A stretch of DNA of 64,000 nt from JAZKFT01 sp963845495 (lineage in GTDB: Bacteria > Bacteroidota > Bacteroidia > Chitinophagales > Chitinophagaceae): contig CAWJTH010000104.1 in assembly GCA_963845495.1 (NCBI GenBank), positions 1 to 64,000 on the forward strand, read 5' to 3'. The notes under the pieces were generated by a model. The model did not search any database and was not told the origin of the DNA. It saw nothing but the letters and a program-made list of their open reading frames with translations. Of the stretch, positions 10,046-17,717 are shown one piece after another. Position numbers and translations under genes: made by a program. Every line of letters starts with the position of its first letter. Position 1 is the stretch's first letter.

Positions 10046-10392
10046 ACTGTAGGGAACATCCCCTCGAGCATGAATCGTGTTCGTGGCGCGAGGAGGTAGC
10101 AGGGATACGTGGACTCCACGAGTCGTAGTCCTTCCTCCGCCGTTGTGAAGCCGCACAAGTGGTAGAGCGTTCGAATGTCGTCTTGATCGCGCTCGACGTG
10201 CGACGCAAGCAGCTTCATCGCCAGCAAAAAGCGCGGAGAGGCGGCCGCAACCTGGAGGCAGGCCATCGCTGCGCCACCGACGACGAAGACGTCTGCCCGG
10301 GTGCCGCTTCGCTTTAGCTCTTCGTCGAGCGCGTGACAAGGCGCGTAAGACCCCACCGCGATCGAGGAGCACCGTCAAGCGTAGGTCAGCGC
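10036..10392 (-). pseudogene. DUF6036 nucleotidyltransferase-like protein with internal deletion
   Basis: On the minus strand the pieces are LLDRGGVLRALSR (one frame), LDEELKRSGTRADVFVVGG, then ASPRFLLAMKLLASHVERD, DIRTLYHLCGFTTAEEGL and a stop at 10036. These match the start, the GG nucleotidyltransferase loop and the C-terminal helices of DUF6036-type proteins, which are common in actinobacteria. The stretch expected after the GGAAMA motif, holding the metal-binding aspartates (about 60-70 residues), is absent, and a frameshift near 10335 separates the first piece. The product cannot be functional as written. Confidence 0.6.
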
Positions 10393-10559
10393 ATCGGCGG
10401 TGATGAACAGGCCGCGGCGGGCGAATGAGATAGGCGAGGGGACCAGAGCGTCGGCGTGTAACGACCGAAGTCCAGACAGGAACCACCACGTCTCGAGGAA
10501 TCGGCACGGCTCGTCCACCCAGGCGGGGGCGGCGACGTTCGCCGAGGCCCGCCAGCGAG

Positions 10560-11260
10560 AGCACGCTCGTGTGCGCCACGCCGTAGGTCAGCTCGGCGTA
10601 CACCTCGTCGGCCACCAGCCAGAGGTCGTGCGCGCTGGCAGAGCTCGCCCGACCGCCTGCGAGCTCGTCGCGCGTCATCACCGCGCCGGTCGGGTTTGTG
10701 CGGCGACGTCAGAGGAGCACGGCGCGGGTGCGTGGCGTGATCGTCGCGCGCGACGTCTGCGGGATCGAGGTGGAAGCCTCGCTCGGGCGGCAGTCGGCAC
10801 GTGCAGCGATCGACGCGCCGGACGCACCGACCACTGGCCTCGCTAGGTGGACGTAGGGTCGGCTCCGGGACGTTATCACCTCGTCCGCCGGGGCCGAGGA
10901 TGCACTGAGCGAGACCGCGAAGAGCGCGGCCTGGGCGCCGGGAAGAAGACGAGGGCGACCCGGGGCACTCGAGCGGCGTGGTCGGCGAGCGCTGCCACGT
11001 GGGTCGGGCGATCGTCTGCGCGCAGCTCCTGCGGTGGTCCGGCCATCTGGCGCGTAGCGCGTGTCGGGCCCGCGCGGAAACGCGTCGCACGCCCCGCATC
11101 AACGGCGGGCGGGCGTGTCGATGTCGCTCTCGCCGATGCTCAGCACGATCACGTCGTCGCCCCGCTCGCGCCGGGCCCATCGCCAGGTCGTGCACGGCCC
11201 AGGCCTCGGCGCCGGTGCCGCGGATCCGCTCGGTCAGGGAGGAGTACCGCACGTGGACCA
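10560..11260 (-). pseudogene. Class I/II PLP aminotransferase, shredded by many frameshifts
   Basis: Recognisable segments appear in all three minus frames: VRYSSLTERIRGTGAEAW (start, near 11250), an ILGPG/VALVFFPGAQAALFA region (about 10950), LPPERGFHLDPADVA (about 10790), and HDLWLVADEVYAELTYG (about 10600), which carries the PLP-binding Asp and Tyr. Their order is that of fold-type I aminotransferases. The PLP lysine segment and everything after it are missing. Such frequent frame changes within 700 bp point to error-rich sequence more than natural decay. The very high GC resembles the neighbouring actinobacterial-like fragments. Confidence 0.6.
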
Positions 11261-11265
11261 CTGTA

Positions 11266-11870
11266 ACGCTGCTCAGGCCAGCAATAAAATGTCGGTTCAG
11301 GGGTCAGAAGAACATTTTACGTATTGCTAGGGGATGTTTCTTTTTATTGTACCGGTGGTTTTTGCTACTGTTGCAAAAAATCTTATACTTTTAAAGCTCA
11401 ATTAAAATCATGGCATGGAGTAGTTTAATTACTACAATTTTTGCCCATGTCATGGTTTTTTTAAAGAGCATTTCACTACACATATTAATAATAAATATGT
11501 AAAACCCAAACTCACATCATTTAATTTATGAGCCTTGGTGATAAGAATAGTTTACTTATAGGATTTGAGGGATTTTACTTTAGACGATTTGTAAGCAACA
11601 TTGTTATAATATTGGTACATTGCATTTTATACATATTTAAACCGATGATAATCGCTTTGCCTACTATCGATAAAGCTACATTTGAAGGTTTATAGCATTG
11701 CAAGATGGATACTTTTAGGGCAATGGTTCCATCCAAAAGATATACAATTAAACTGGGGAACAAGCAGCCGATCCTTAAAGAAGGTACTTGAAATAACAGG
11801 CAATCCTATAATCAAACCGCAAAATTGATTTGAAATAAGTGGATAACAGACATATAAAATATATCTAAGA
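11266..11870. other. Intergenic spacer spanning the shift from GC-rich to AT-rich sequence
   Basis: Base composition changes abruptly at about 11266-11290. The aminotransferase homology ends at about 11250, and everything to the right is AT-rich and Bacteroidota-like. No gene is supported here apart from a terminator-like hairpin at 11406-11463. Short frames on the minus strand (11575-11917) show no recognisable motif. Confidence 0.6.
11406..11463 (+). terminator. Rho-independent-like hairpin with T-run
   Basis: An outer inverted repeat (CATGGCATGG against CCATGTCATGG) encloses an inner GTAGT-TTAATT-ACTAC hairpin and is followed by a run of seven T. It would end transcription coming from the left, but the gene it served is not in this contig, which fits a break just upstream. 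Confidence 0.55.
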
Positions 11871-13067
11871 GTGGAAAAAGATACAGAACAGACCGTTGAA
11901 CAACTTATCGAACGCATCGAATACCTTGAAATGGTAAACGAGCAATTAAAAGAAAGCGAACAGCGCTATCATAAAATGATAGCGGAAGTGCAAGATTATG
12001 CCATCATTTTATTGGATATCAACGGGATAATACAAAATTGGAACAAGGGTGCCGAAAAGATAAAAGGATATAAGGATAAAGAAATAATCGGCCAAAGCTT
12101 TAAGATATTCTATTTGCAGGACGACCAGAAGAATGGTTTGCCGGAGCAGTTGATTTTAGATGCTATTAAACATGGGGCTGCGCTCCACGAAGGGTGGCGG
12201 GTAAGAAAAAACGGGAGTACTTTTTGGGGAAGTATTGTTATCACTGCCCTCCACGATGAAAACGGCGGTGTGGTAGGCTTCTCAAAAGTAACACGTGATC
12301 TTACAGAAAAAAGGCTAAGCGAAAACCGGTTGAAGGAATATTCCAAGGAATTGGAAGCCAAGAACAAGGAACTTGAACAATTCGTCTACATTGCCTCGCA
12401 CGATATGAAAGAACCGCTAAGGAAGGTTATTCTGTACGGTGGCCTGATAAAGGAATCGCTACCTGGTAGTTTGGGCCCAAAAGAAACCGTGTATCTTGAT
12501 AAGGTTATAAACGGTGCCAACCGTATGAGAGCATTGATAGATGACCTTTTAGACTATTCTATTGTATCAATGCAGCAAAGGCCGTTAGAGGATGTCGACC
12601 TGAACGTTGTTTTAGCCGAGACGCTGGTTTTGTACCATGAATTGATAGCGGAAAGCGGGGCCGCCATTTCAGCTGAACGGTTGCCCGTTATCAAAGGAAT
12701 CCCGTTCCAGATGGGTCAGTTGTTCGAGAACGTGATCGGGAATGCCATTAAATACCGGCTGACAGGCCTCAAGCCGGTTATCACGATAACATGCGGATTG
12801 GTCGAACCGCCCAGGGCAATCAATCTCATGAACCAGAATGGATATCATAAAATTTCCATAACCGACAACGGGATGGGTTTTGAAGAAAAATACTCCAAGC
12901 AGATTTTCGACATTTTTCAGCGATTGGTGAGGAAGGATGAGTTCGATGGGACCGGGATCGGCCTTGCCATTTGTAAAAGGGTTGTGCAGAACCACAGGGG
13001 TGATATTGTGGCACACGGCAAGTTAGGAGAAGGTGCTACTTTCGAGATATATTTACCTATAGATTGA
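11871..13067 (+). CDS. PAS-domain sensor histidine kinase
   Basis: GTG start at 11871, 398 residues. An N-terminal coiled segment (5-30) leads into one PAS domain (about 30-145, ILLDINGIIQNWNKGAEKIKGY with the usual PAC end TRDLTEKR). A second coil (148-172) follows, then a HisKA dimerisation domain with phospho-acceptor His177 in FVYIASHDMKEPLRK, and a HATPase_c domain with N-box ENVIGNAIKY, G1 DNGMGF and G2 DGTGIGLA. No transmembrane segment or receiver is present, so it is a soluble kinase of the phytochrome-like type that phosphorylates an unlinked regulator. It stands alone, convergent with the glycosidase at 13077 with 9 bp between stops. Confidence 0.95.
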   Translation: MEKDTEQTVEQLIERIEYLEMVNEQLKESEQRYHKMIAEVQDYAIILLDINGIIQNWNKGAEKIKGYKDKEIIGQSFKIFYLQDDQKNGLPEQLILDAIKHGAALHEGWRVRKNGSTFWGSIVITALHDENGGVVGFSKVTRDLTEKRLSENRLKEYSKELEAKNKELEQFVYIASHDMKEPLRKVILYGGLIKESLPGSLGPKETVYLDKVINGANRMRALIDDLLDYSIVSMQQRPLEDVDLNVVLAETLVLYHELIAESGAAISAERLPVIKGIPFQMGQLFENVIGNAIKYRLTGLKPVITITCGLVEPPRAINLMNQNGYHKISITDNGMGFEEKYSKQIFDIFQRLVRKDEFDGTGIGLAICKRVVQNHRGDIVAHGKLGEGATFEIYLPID

Positions 13068-13076
13068 GTGTAAAGC

Positions 13077-14963
13077 TTAGTTTTTATCTTTCTGAAACAT
13101 GCTGGTTTGTTCGTTAAGTACTGCCAATAAAAACATATAATTATCCACCAAAAAACCTTCGTAACCCCAGCATTCGCCTTTCCAAGTTTTCCAATCCTTT
13201 GTTCGGCCGTTGGGGCACCTGCCCTGAAAGTTTCCCTCGCTCATGCTTTTCAACAGCGGTAATAAAATAAGATCAACATCTTTTTTGCGTTTCAGTTTTT
13301 GTAATGCATGGATGGTAAAATAAGTATAGCAAGCAGTGGCCCCGCCGTTTTCATAAATCTGGAAGCCGTCCGAATTGTCCTCTCTTTTTCCACCCCCTAC
13401 TTCCAAAATCAAATCGGTATAATCTGCCCGTTTCACCGGTATTAAATTGCCAGGCAGGCCCAAGCCAAAATCGGTGAATCCCACTTCTTTCATCTTTAAC
13501 AACAGCTTGTCCATAATGGCATTGGCCAACACATTATCCACCAAACCGTAACTAATAGCCACACCGTTTACAAAGGTGAAATAATAATCATGCAATTGAC
13601 CATCGGCACTTTTCCACCCTGCCAACACGCCTGTTTGTGGATTATAAAAAGTAGTGGTATAAATATCTTTCAACCGTTTAGCTTTTGCACCATAAAAAGC
13701 CTGTTCGCCAGTACTGCCAAACCGAAGCGTAGCTTTTTCCAATAAAATAAGAGCGTGATATGCCAGTGCGTTTGAATAAGCATCTTTATGGCCAAAACCA
13801 ATGGTATCCCACCAATTGGCGGGCCGTTGTGTTTTATCGCCCTTCCAACTGCCGCTGTTGCCCGACAGGCAAAATTCTAGCAATCCATCGTTGTCGGCAT
13901 CCATTGCCAACATTTTATCGGCCCATAATTTTATTTTGGCATAATTGGCTACAAACCATTTTTTATCATTGTTGCCCATGGCATAATTGCAAGCGGCAAT
14001 TAGTAAAGAAGGATAGGAATCCAGTGAATTGCAGGAAGTGGCCGATTCAGGGATATCCCAGGTTTTATCATAATCATAACCTAAAATACCGTAACCTTTT
14101 TGGCCAGACAAATACCTGTCCAATGTCATTCTTACCAAATCCAAAGCCGAAAGGCCAACGGCCAACGGCGGCGTGTACAAAGCCACTTCGCTGTATTTGA
14201 ACAAGGTAAATGCGCAGGCATCGCTGGCCGAATTATTGGCCAATATCTTAAGGAAGGGATTAAGTTGAAATATGCTGATAAAATTTCTGCGGAAGCAGTC
14301 ATACCGTGCGTCATTTTCAATACCTTTTATTGGCGGGAAGATGGACGTTACCTCAAAATGATAAATAACTTTTGGGGATGTTTTTATAGCCGCTGGAAAT
14401 AGAATTCTCACATAAGGGTGATCGATAAAACGCTTGGCTGTGCAATTCAATTTTTGACCGGGTATATCGCAAGTAATCCGTAGCGTACCCATATCTGGGA
14501 AATGTAGCACGGCTGGCAAGCTTATCAGGTCCGCCTCATTGCCCATAATCCCCAACAGCGTAGCATGGTTGGCATATTGGCTGATATTGAAAATGAAAGG
14601 TGTAGCATCCTCCCCACAATAATTACTGGCAATTGAAAAGGAAGTTGGGTAAGTGGAGACTACCCACGAAGCAAGGGGTGTTTTTTGTTGGGAACCAAGC
14701 CTGTACAAGGTTTTGTTAGCATCGGTGCTTGTTGAATAAATACTGTTTGTTGATGGCAGCTCGTTCAAAACAACATTCTCCACGAGTTTATTTTTACCCA
14801 GCGAATCGATGGCAAAAAAATCAAACTGTGGCCAGCTTTTATTGAAGGTCATTTTTAAATATCCTGTATTTTCTTTTATGGGTGGCATGGCCTTCAAGGC
14901 ATCAAAAAAGGTGACACCCATACCTGCAAAAAAACTGTTTTTGATAAAGGTGCTTCTTTTCAA
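13077..14963 (-). CDS. Exported six-hairpin (alpha/alpha)6 glycosidase-superfamily enzyme
   Basis: 628 residues, starting with a signal-like MKRSTFIKNSFFAGMGVTFF. The first half looks like a beta-sandwich. The second half carries an (alpha/alpha)6-type pattern: YGILGYDYDKTWDIPES, DADNDGLLEFCLSG, WWDTIGFGHKDAYSNALAYH with LILLEKA, and the final EGNFQGRCPNGR and GECWGYEGFLVDNY. This resembles six-hairpin glycosidases (GH63/GH78/GH116-like folds); the exact family cannot be assigned by eye. Candidate acids are the Asp/Glu in DNDGLLEF and ECWGYE. It is the last gene of the seven-gene Sus-type operon and probably removes a terminal or side-chain sugar in the periplasm. Confidence 0.7.
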   Translation of the reverse strand: MKRSTFIKNSFFAGMGVTFFDALKAMPPIKENTGYLKMTFNKSWPQFDFFAIDSLGKNKLVENVVLNELPSTNSIYSTSTDANKTLYRLGSQQKTPLASWVVSTYPTSFSIASNYCGEDATPFIFNISQYANHATLLGIMGNEADLISLPAVLHFPDMGTLRITCDIPGQKLNCTAKRFIDHPYVRILFPAAIKTSPKVIYHFEVTSIFPPIKGIENDARYDCFRRNFISIFQLNPFLKILANNSASDACAFTLFKYSEVALYTPPLAVGLSALDLVRMTLDRYLSGQKGYGILGYDYDKTWDIPESATSCNSLDSYPSLLIAACNYAMGNNDKKWFVANYAKIKLWADKMLAMDADNDGLLEFCLSGNSGSWKGDKTQRPANWWDTIGFGHKDAYSNALAYHALILLEKATLRFGSTGEQAFYGAKAKRLKDIYTTTFYNPQTGVLAGWKSADGQLHDYYFTFVNGVAISYGLVDNVLANAIMDKLLLKMKEVGFTDFGLGLPGNLIPVKRADYTDLILEVGGGKREDNSDGFQIYENGGATACYTYFTIHALQKLKRKKDVDLILLPLLKSMSEGNFQGRCPNGRTKDWKTWKGECWGYEGFLVDNYMFLLAVLNEQTSMFQKDKN

Positions 14964-15031
14964 GACTATGCTTTTAAATCTATTTACAAATACTTATCCA
15001 TACTATACATAACAGTATGGTCATCAATATA

Positions 15032-16570
15032 TTATCGGAACAATGCCACCATGGCTTGCGCATACCATCGGGCCAGATAATCGTTTGGGTGAAGCGGGTT
15101 AGCTAGACAATCCTTAGCCTTTTTTTGCTGGTAAATAAACCCGCTTAATGTTGTCATATCCAAATTAACCACCCCGGTTGTTTGCAATTGCTGCAACACC
15201 AAATTATACCCCAATAAATTATCAACATAAAACTTTTTATTCTTGTCCAAATCAATGATATAGTCGGGGTCAAATTGTAAATTAGACAATAAAAGGAATT
15301 CCGCTTTCGGGTTTGCAGCTTTTACCTTGTTGATGATTGTTTGGATATAACCCTTGAATTGTTCCGGCGTATATCGCCAAAAATCGTTCATGCCAAAATC
15401 GATGACCACTAAATCAGGAATCATAGGGTTGATGTATTTATCTGCATATTCAGCGCCCCAATCTACAGTGGCTCCCGGCAAACCAGCATTAAATATCTTA
15501 ATATCGCGATACCCAAATTTCTTTTTAAGTTGGCCGCAAAATAGGTCAACATAAGTGGGCATAAATGGCGGCACCGTGTCATAACTGCTCACATCCAAGC
15601 CACGGGTAATGCTCATTCCATAAGCAATAATTTTCAAGGGCAACCTTGCTTTGAGCTTCGCCATTGTGTTAGGCATTTTATCACCCTCAAAAGCAGGTGT
15701 TGGCCCGTTCCATTTATCGTGGTGGGTATACGTTACGTTCACCCATTGCGATTGCAGGTTGAACCATGCCAAATCATTTTTACTGTCAAATGAAGTGTCG
15801 GCCCGGAACGGCATTTGCGATTGTTCGGTACAAAATATTTTATTGCCCTCAATATTATAATCCTTGTTTGGAAGGAATGTTTTTTGTAGGCTGAAATCTA
15901 GTATGGATAACACTTTTGATGGCATGAACAGCAGTTTTCCCATTGCTGGTTTTCCCGCTTCCGAATACATCAAAACCGCTTCATTATAAATCGTATCCGT
16001 GTTCCAAAAGGGTCGCATATATTCATCAAGGTTGCATTGGGGCAAATGTTTGATGGCAGGTTCGCCAACATGGGTGTTGATGGTAAATGCATCGGCATAA
16101 ATATAGCCTTTGGAACCGCTGTTTTTATGGATGCCAACGGTAAAATATTTTGTAGCAAATGGCGCTTCTGTATAAAAACCGGTTGTTTGATAAGTGGTGC
16201 TTCTGCTCAATTTGCTGGTATATTCCAACAAAACTTTATTGGTAGCATCATAAAAACGCAGGAACGAATATCCAGAAATAATACTGTCACTTAATTTGGT
16301 AAAAGCATGTATTTCTATTACCGAAAAAGGTACGGCATTTATCTGTTGGTTTATTTCACCGTTACCAATTTTCACACACTTTTTACCGTCGTGCGCATTT
16401 AATATATCTATGGAAATATCTGGGTTTTTATTTTTAATAACCCAATTTTTTAATCCGTTTTCAAAACCTAGATTTTGTTGTGAAAAGATATTAATTGGTT
16501 TTATTGCCACTATTAAAAACAATAAAATATTAATTGATTTAAAACAGTATTTTATTTTACTTATTTCCAT
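15032..16570 (-). CDS. Exported SGNH/GDSL-family carbohydrate esterase
   Basis: I chose ATG 16570 (MEISKIKYCFKSINILLFL) because it leaves 5 bp after the upstream GH43 stop and gives a signal peptide; a start at 16594 would overlap that gene by 19 bp. An N-terminal carbohydrate-binding-like beta domain (NLGFENGLKNW) precedes a second beta domain and the SGNH catalytic domain: block I AYGMSITRGLD (nucleophile Ser, with Met in place of the usual Asp), block II NAGLPGATVDWG (Gly), block III FGMNDFW (Asn) and block V NPLHPNDYLARW (Asp/His). It is probably an acetylesterase that de-acetylates the substrate of the locus. Confidence 0.88.
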   Translation of the reverse strand: MEISKIKYCFKSINILLFLIVAIKPINIFSQQNLGFENGLKNWVIKNKNPDISIDILNAHDGKKCVKIGNGEINQQINAVPFSVIEIHAFTKLSDSIISGYSFLRFYDATNKVLLEYTSKLSRSTTYQTTGFYTEAPFATKYFTVGIHKNSGSKGYIYADAFTINTHVGEPAIKHLPQCNLDEYMRPFWNTDTIYNEAVLMYSEAGKPAMGKLLFMPSKVLSILDFSLQKTFLPNKDYNIEGNKIFCTEQSQMPFRADTSFDSKNDLAWFNLQSQWVNVTYTHHDKWNGPTPAFEGDKMPNTMAKLKARLPLKIIAYGMSITRGLDVSSYDTVPPFMPTYVDLFCGQLKKKFGYRDIKIFNAGLPGATVDWGAEYADKYINPMIPDLVVIDFGMNDFWRYTPEQFKGYIQTIINKVKAANPKAEFLLLSNLQFDPDYIIDLDKNKKFYVDNLLGYNLVLQQLQTTGVVNLDMTTLSGFIYQQKKAKDCLANPLHPNDYLARWYAQAMVALFR

Positions 16571-16575
16571 CTTGT

Positions 16576-17595
16576 TTATTTGATATTCATCCATTTAATT
16601 TCAGCTTTATCCTTTTTAATTTGCAATGGCAACCATATATATCTTGAATCTTCCAAATTCAATTTGTTCCACCGGTCAGCCATAAAAATGTAATTGCCTT
16701 TTTTATCTTTTAACGGTAAAACAAATGTACTTTGCGAGTTAAATGTCGTCGCGGAATCTTTACCCATGCACGGATTTCCTTCCTGTTTCCATTCACCAAA
16801 AATGCTGTTTGCCGTGGCATACCTTGCGGGGTTAGCATCCCAGCCACTGCAAAGCGATGTAATAAGATAATATATTCCTTGATGCTTGAACATGGCAGGT
16901 GCTTCCCTGTGCTGGTTCTCCAAAATGCGGATATATTTTGTGGTAGGCGACAGATAATCATCACTTAAAAGACAAATTTGCATGGTCATATTTTCCTCTG
17001 AAGCGTAGACTAGATAAGCCTTTCCGTCGTCATCTTGGAACAAAGTCATGTCCCTCGCCATTTGGCCATTGGGGCGAACACTGTTCAAATATTTATAAGG
17101 CCCTTCAGGTCTGTCGCTGACGGCCACCCCCGCCCGGGCGTAGCTGTAATCATTTTTATCGATGTGCATCCACATTACAAATTTTTTGGTGGTGCTGTTG
17201 TAAATGACTTTTGGCCGCTCGATTACTCGACCCGTGTCCAGGTCAGTATTGCCATTTCCCGTTGTTGGTGCCAATGCCACACCTTCAAACTTCCAAGCAA
17301 TTAAATCTTTAGATGAATAACATGAAATCCCGCCCGCTGGTACTCGATAATCTTCCCATTGCTGGCCTGGCACCAGCCATGTTTTCCCTTTTTTAATTTC
17401 ACCAAACATATAATAAATACCTTTATAATAAAGTATGCCTGCACCATGCGCATTAATAGGTTTTCCTGTTACATCTTTTAATATTTGTCCCTGTACAAAT
17501 AGTTGTTGCTTAACCTCTTTTTGTTGTGCTGATATTATGCTATTGCACATTAAAAAAATACAACAAAATCCGATTTTAAATTTTAAATAATTCAT
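16576..17595 (-). CDS. Exported glycoside hydrolase family 43-like enzyme
   Basis: 340 codons with a clear signal peptide (FCCIFLMCNSIISAQQ). The five-bladed propeller pattern is visible: PINAHGAGILYYKGIYYMFG (blade 1, catalytic-base region), VIERPKVIYNSTTKKFVMW, ARDMTLFQDDDGKAYLVYAS (blade 3, pKa-modulating Asp region) and HREAPAMFKHQGIYYLITS (acid Glu region in EAPAMF). This arrangement matches GH43 subfamilies active on galactan- or arabinan-type chains; the subfamily was not determined. It follows GH35 in the operon with a 122-bp gap and precedes the esterase closely. The partnership with GH35 suggests galactose-rich side chains as the target. Confidence 0.88.
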   Translation of the reverse strand: MNYLKFKIGFCCIFLMCNSIISAQQKEVKQQLFVQGQILKDVTGKPINAHGAGILYYKGIYYMFGEIKKGKTWLVPGQQWEDYRVPAGGISCYSSKDLIAWKFEGVALAPTTGNGNTDLDTGRVIERPKVIYNSTTKKFVMWMHIDKNDYSYARAGVAVSDRPEGPYKYLNSVRPNGQMARDMTLFQDDDGKAYLVYASEENMTMQICLLSDDYLSPTTKYIRILENQHREAPAMFKHQGIYYLITSLCSGWDANPARYATANSIFGEWKQEGNPCMGKDSATTFNSQSTFVLPLKDKKGNYIFMADRWNKLNLEDSRYIWLPLQIKKDKAEIKWMNIK

Positions 17596-17717
17596 TGATA
17601 TTTTTTGCTACAATTAAGTTGTCGGTTTAATTTATTGGAATTAAATTAATTATTATCATTTTTGAAATTTCCGTATTAAAAATTATTTTATTAATTCCGT
17701 TTTGCGTTAAAAATTAA

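Noticed and set aside
11575..11917. Short minus-strand frames before the PAS kinase
   Set aside because: No motif, overlapping one another in the AT-rich spacer.
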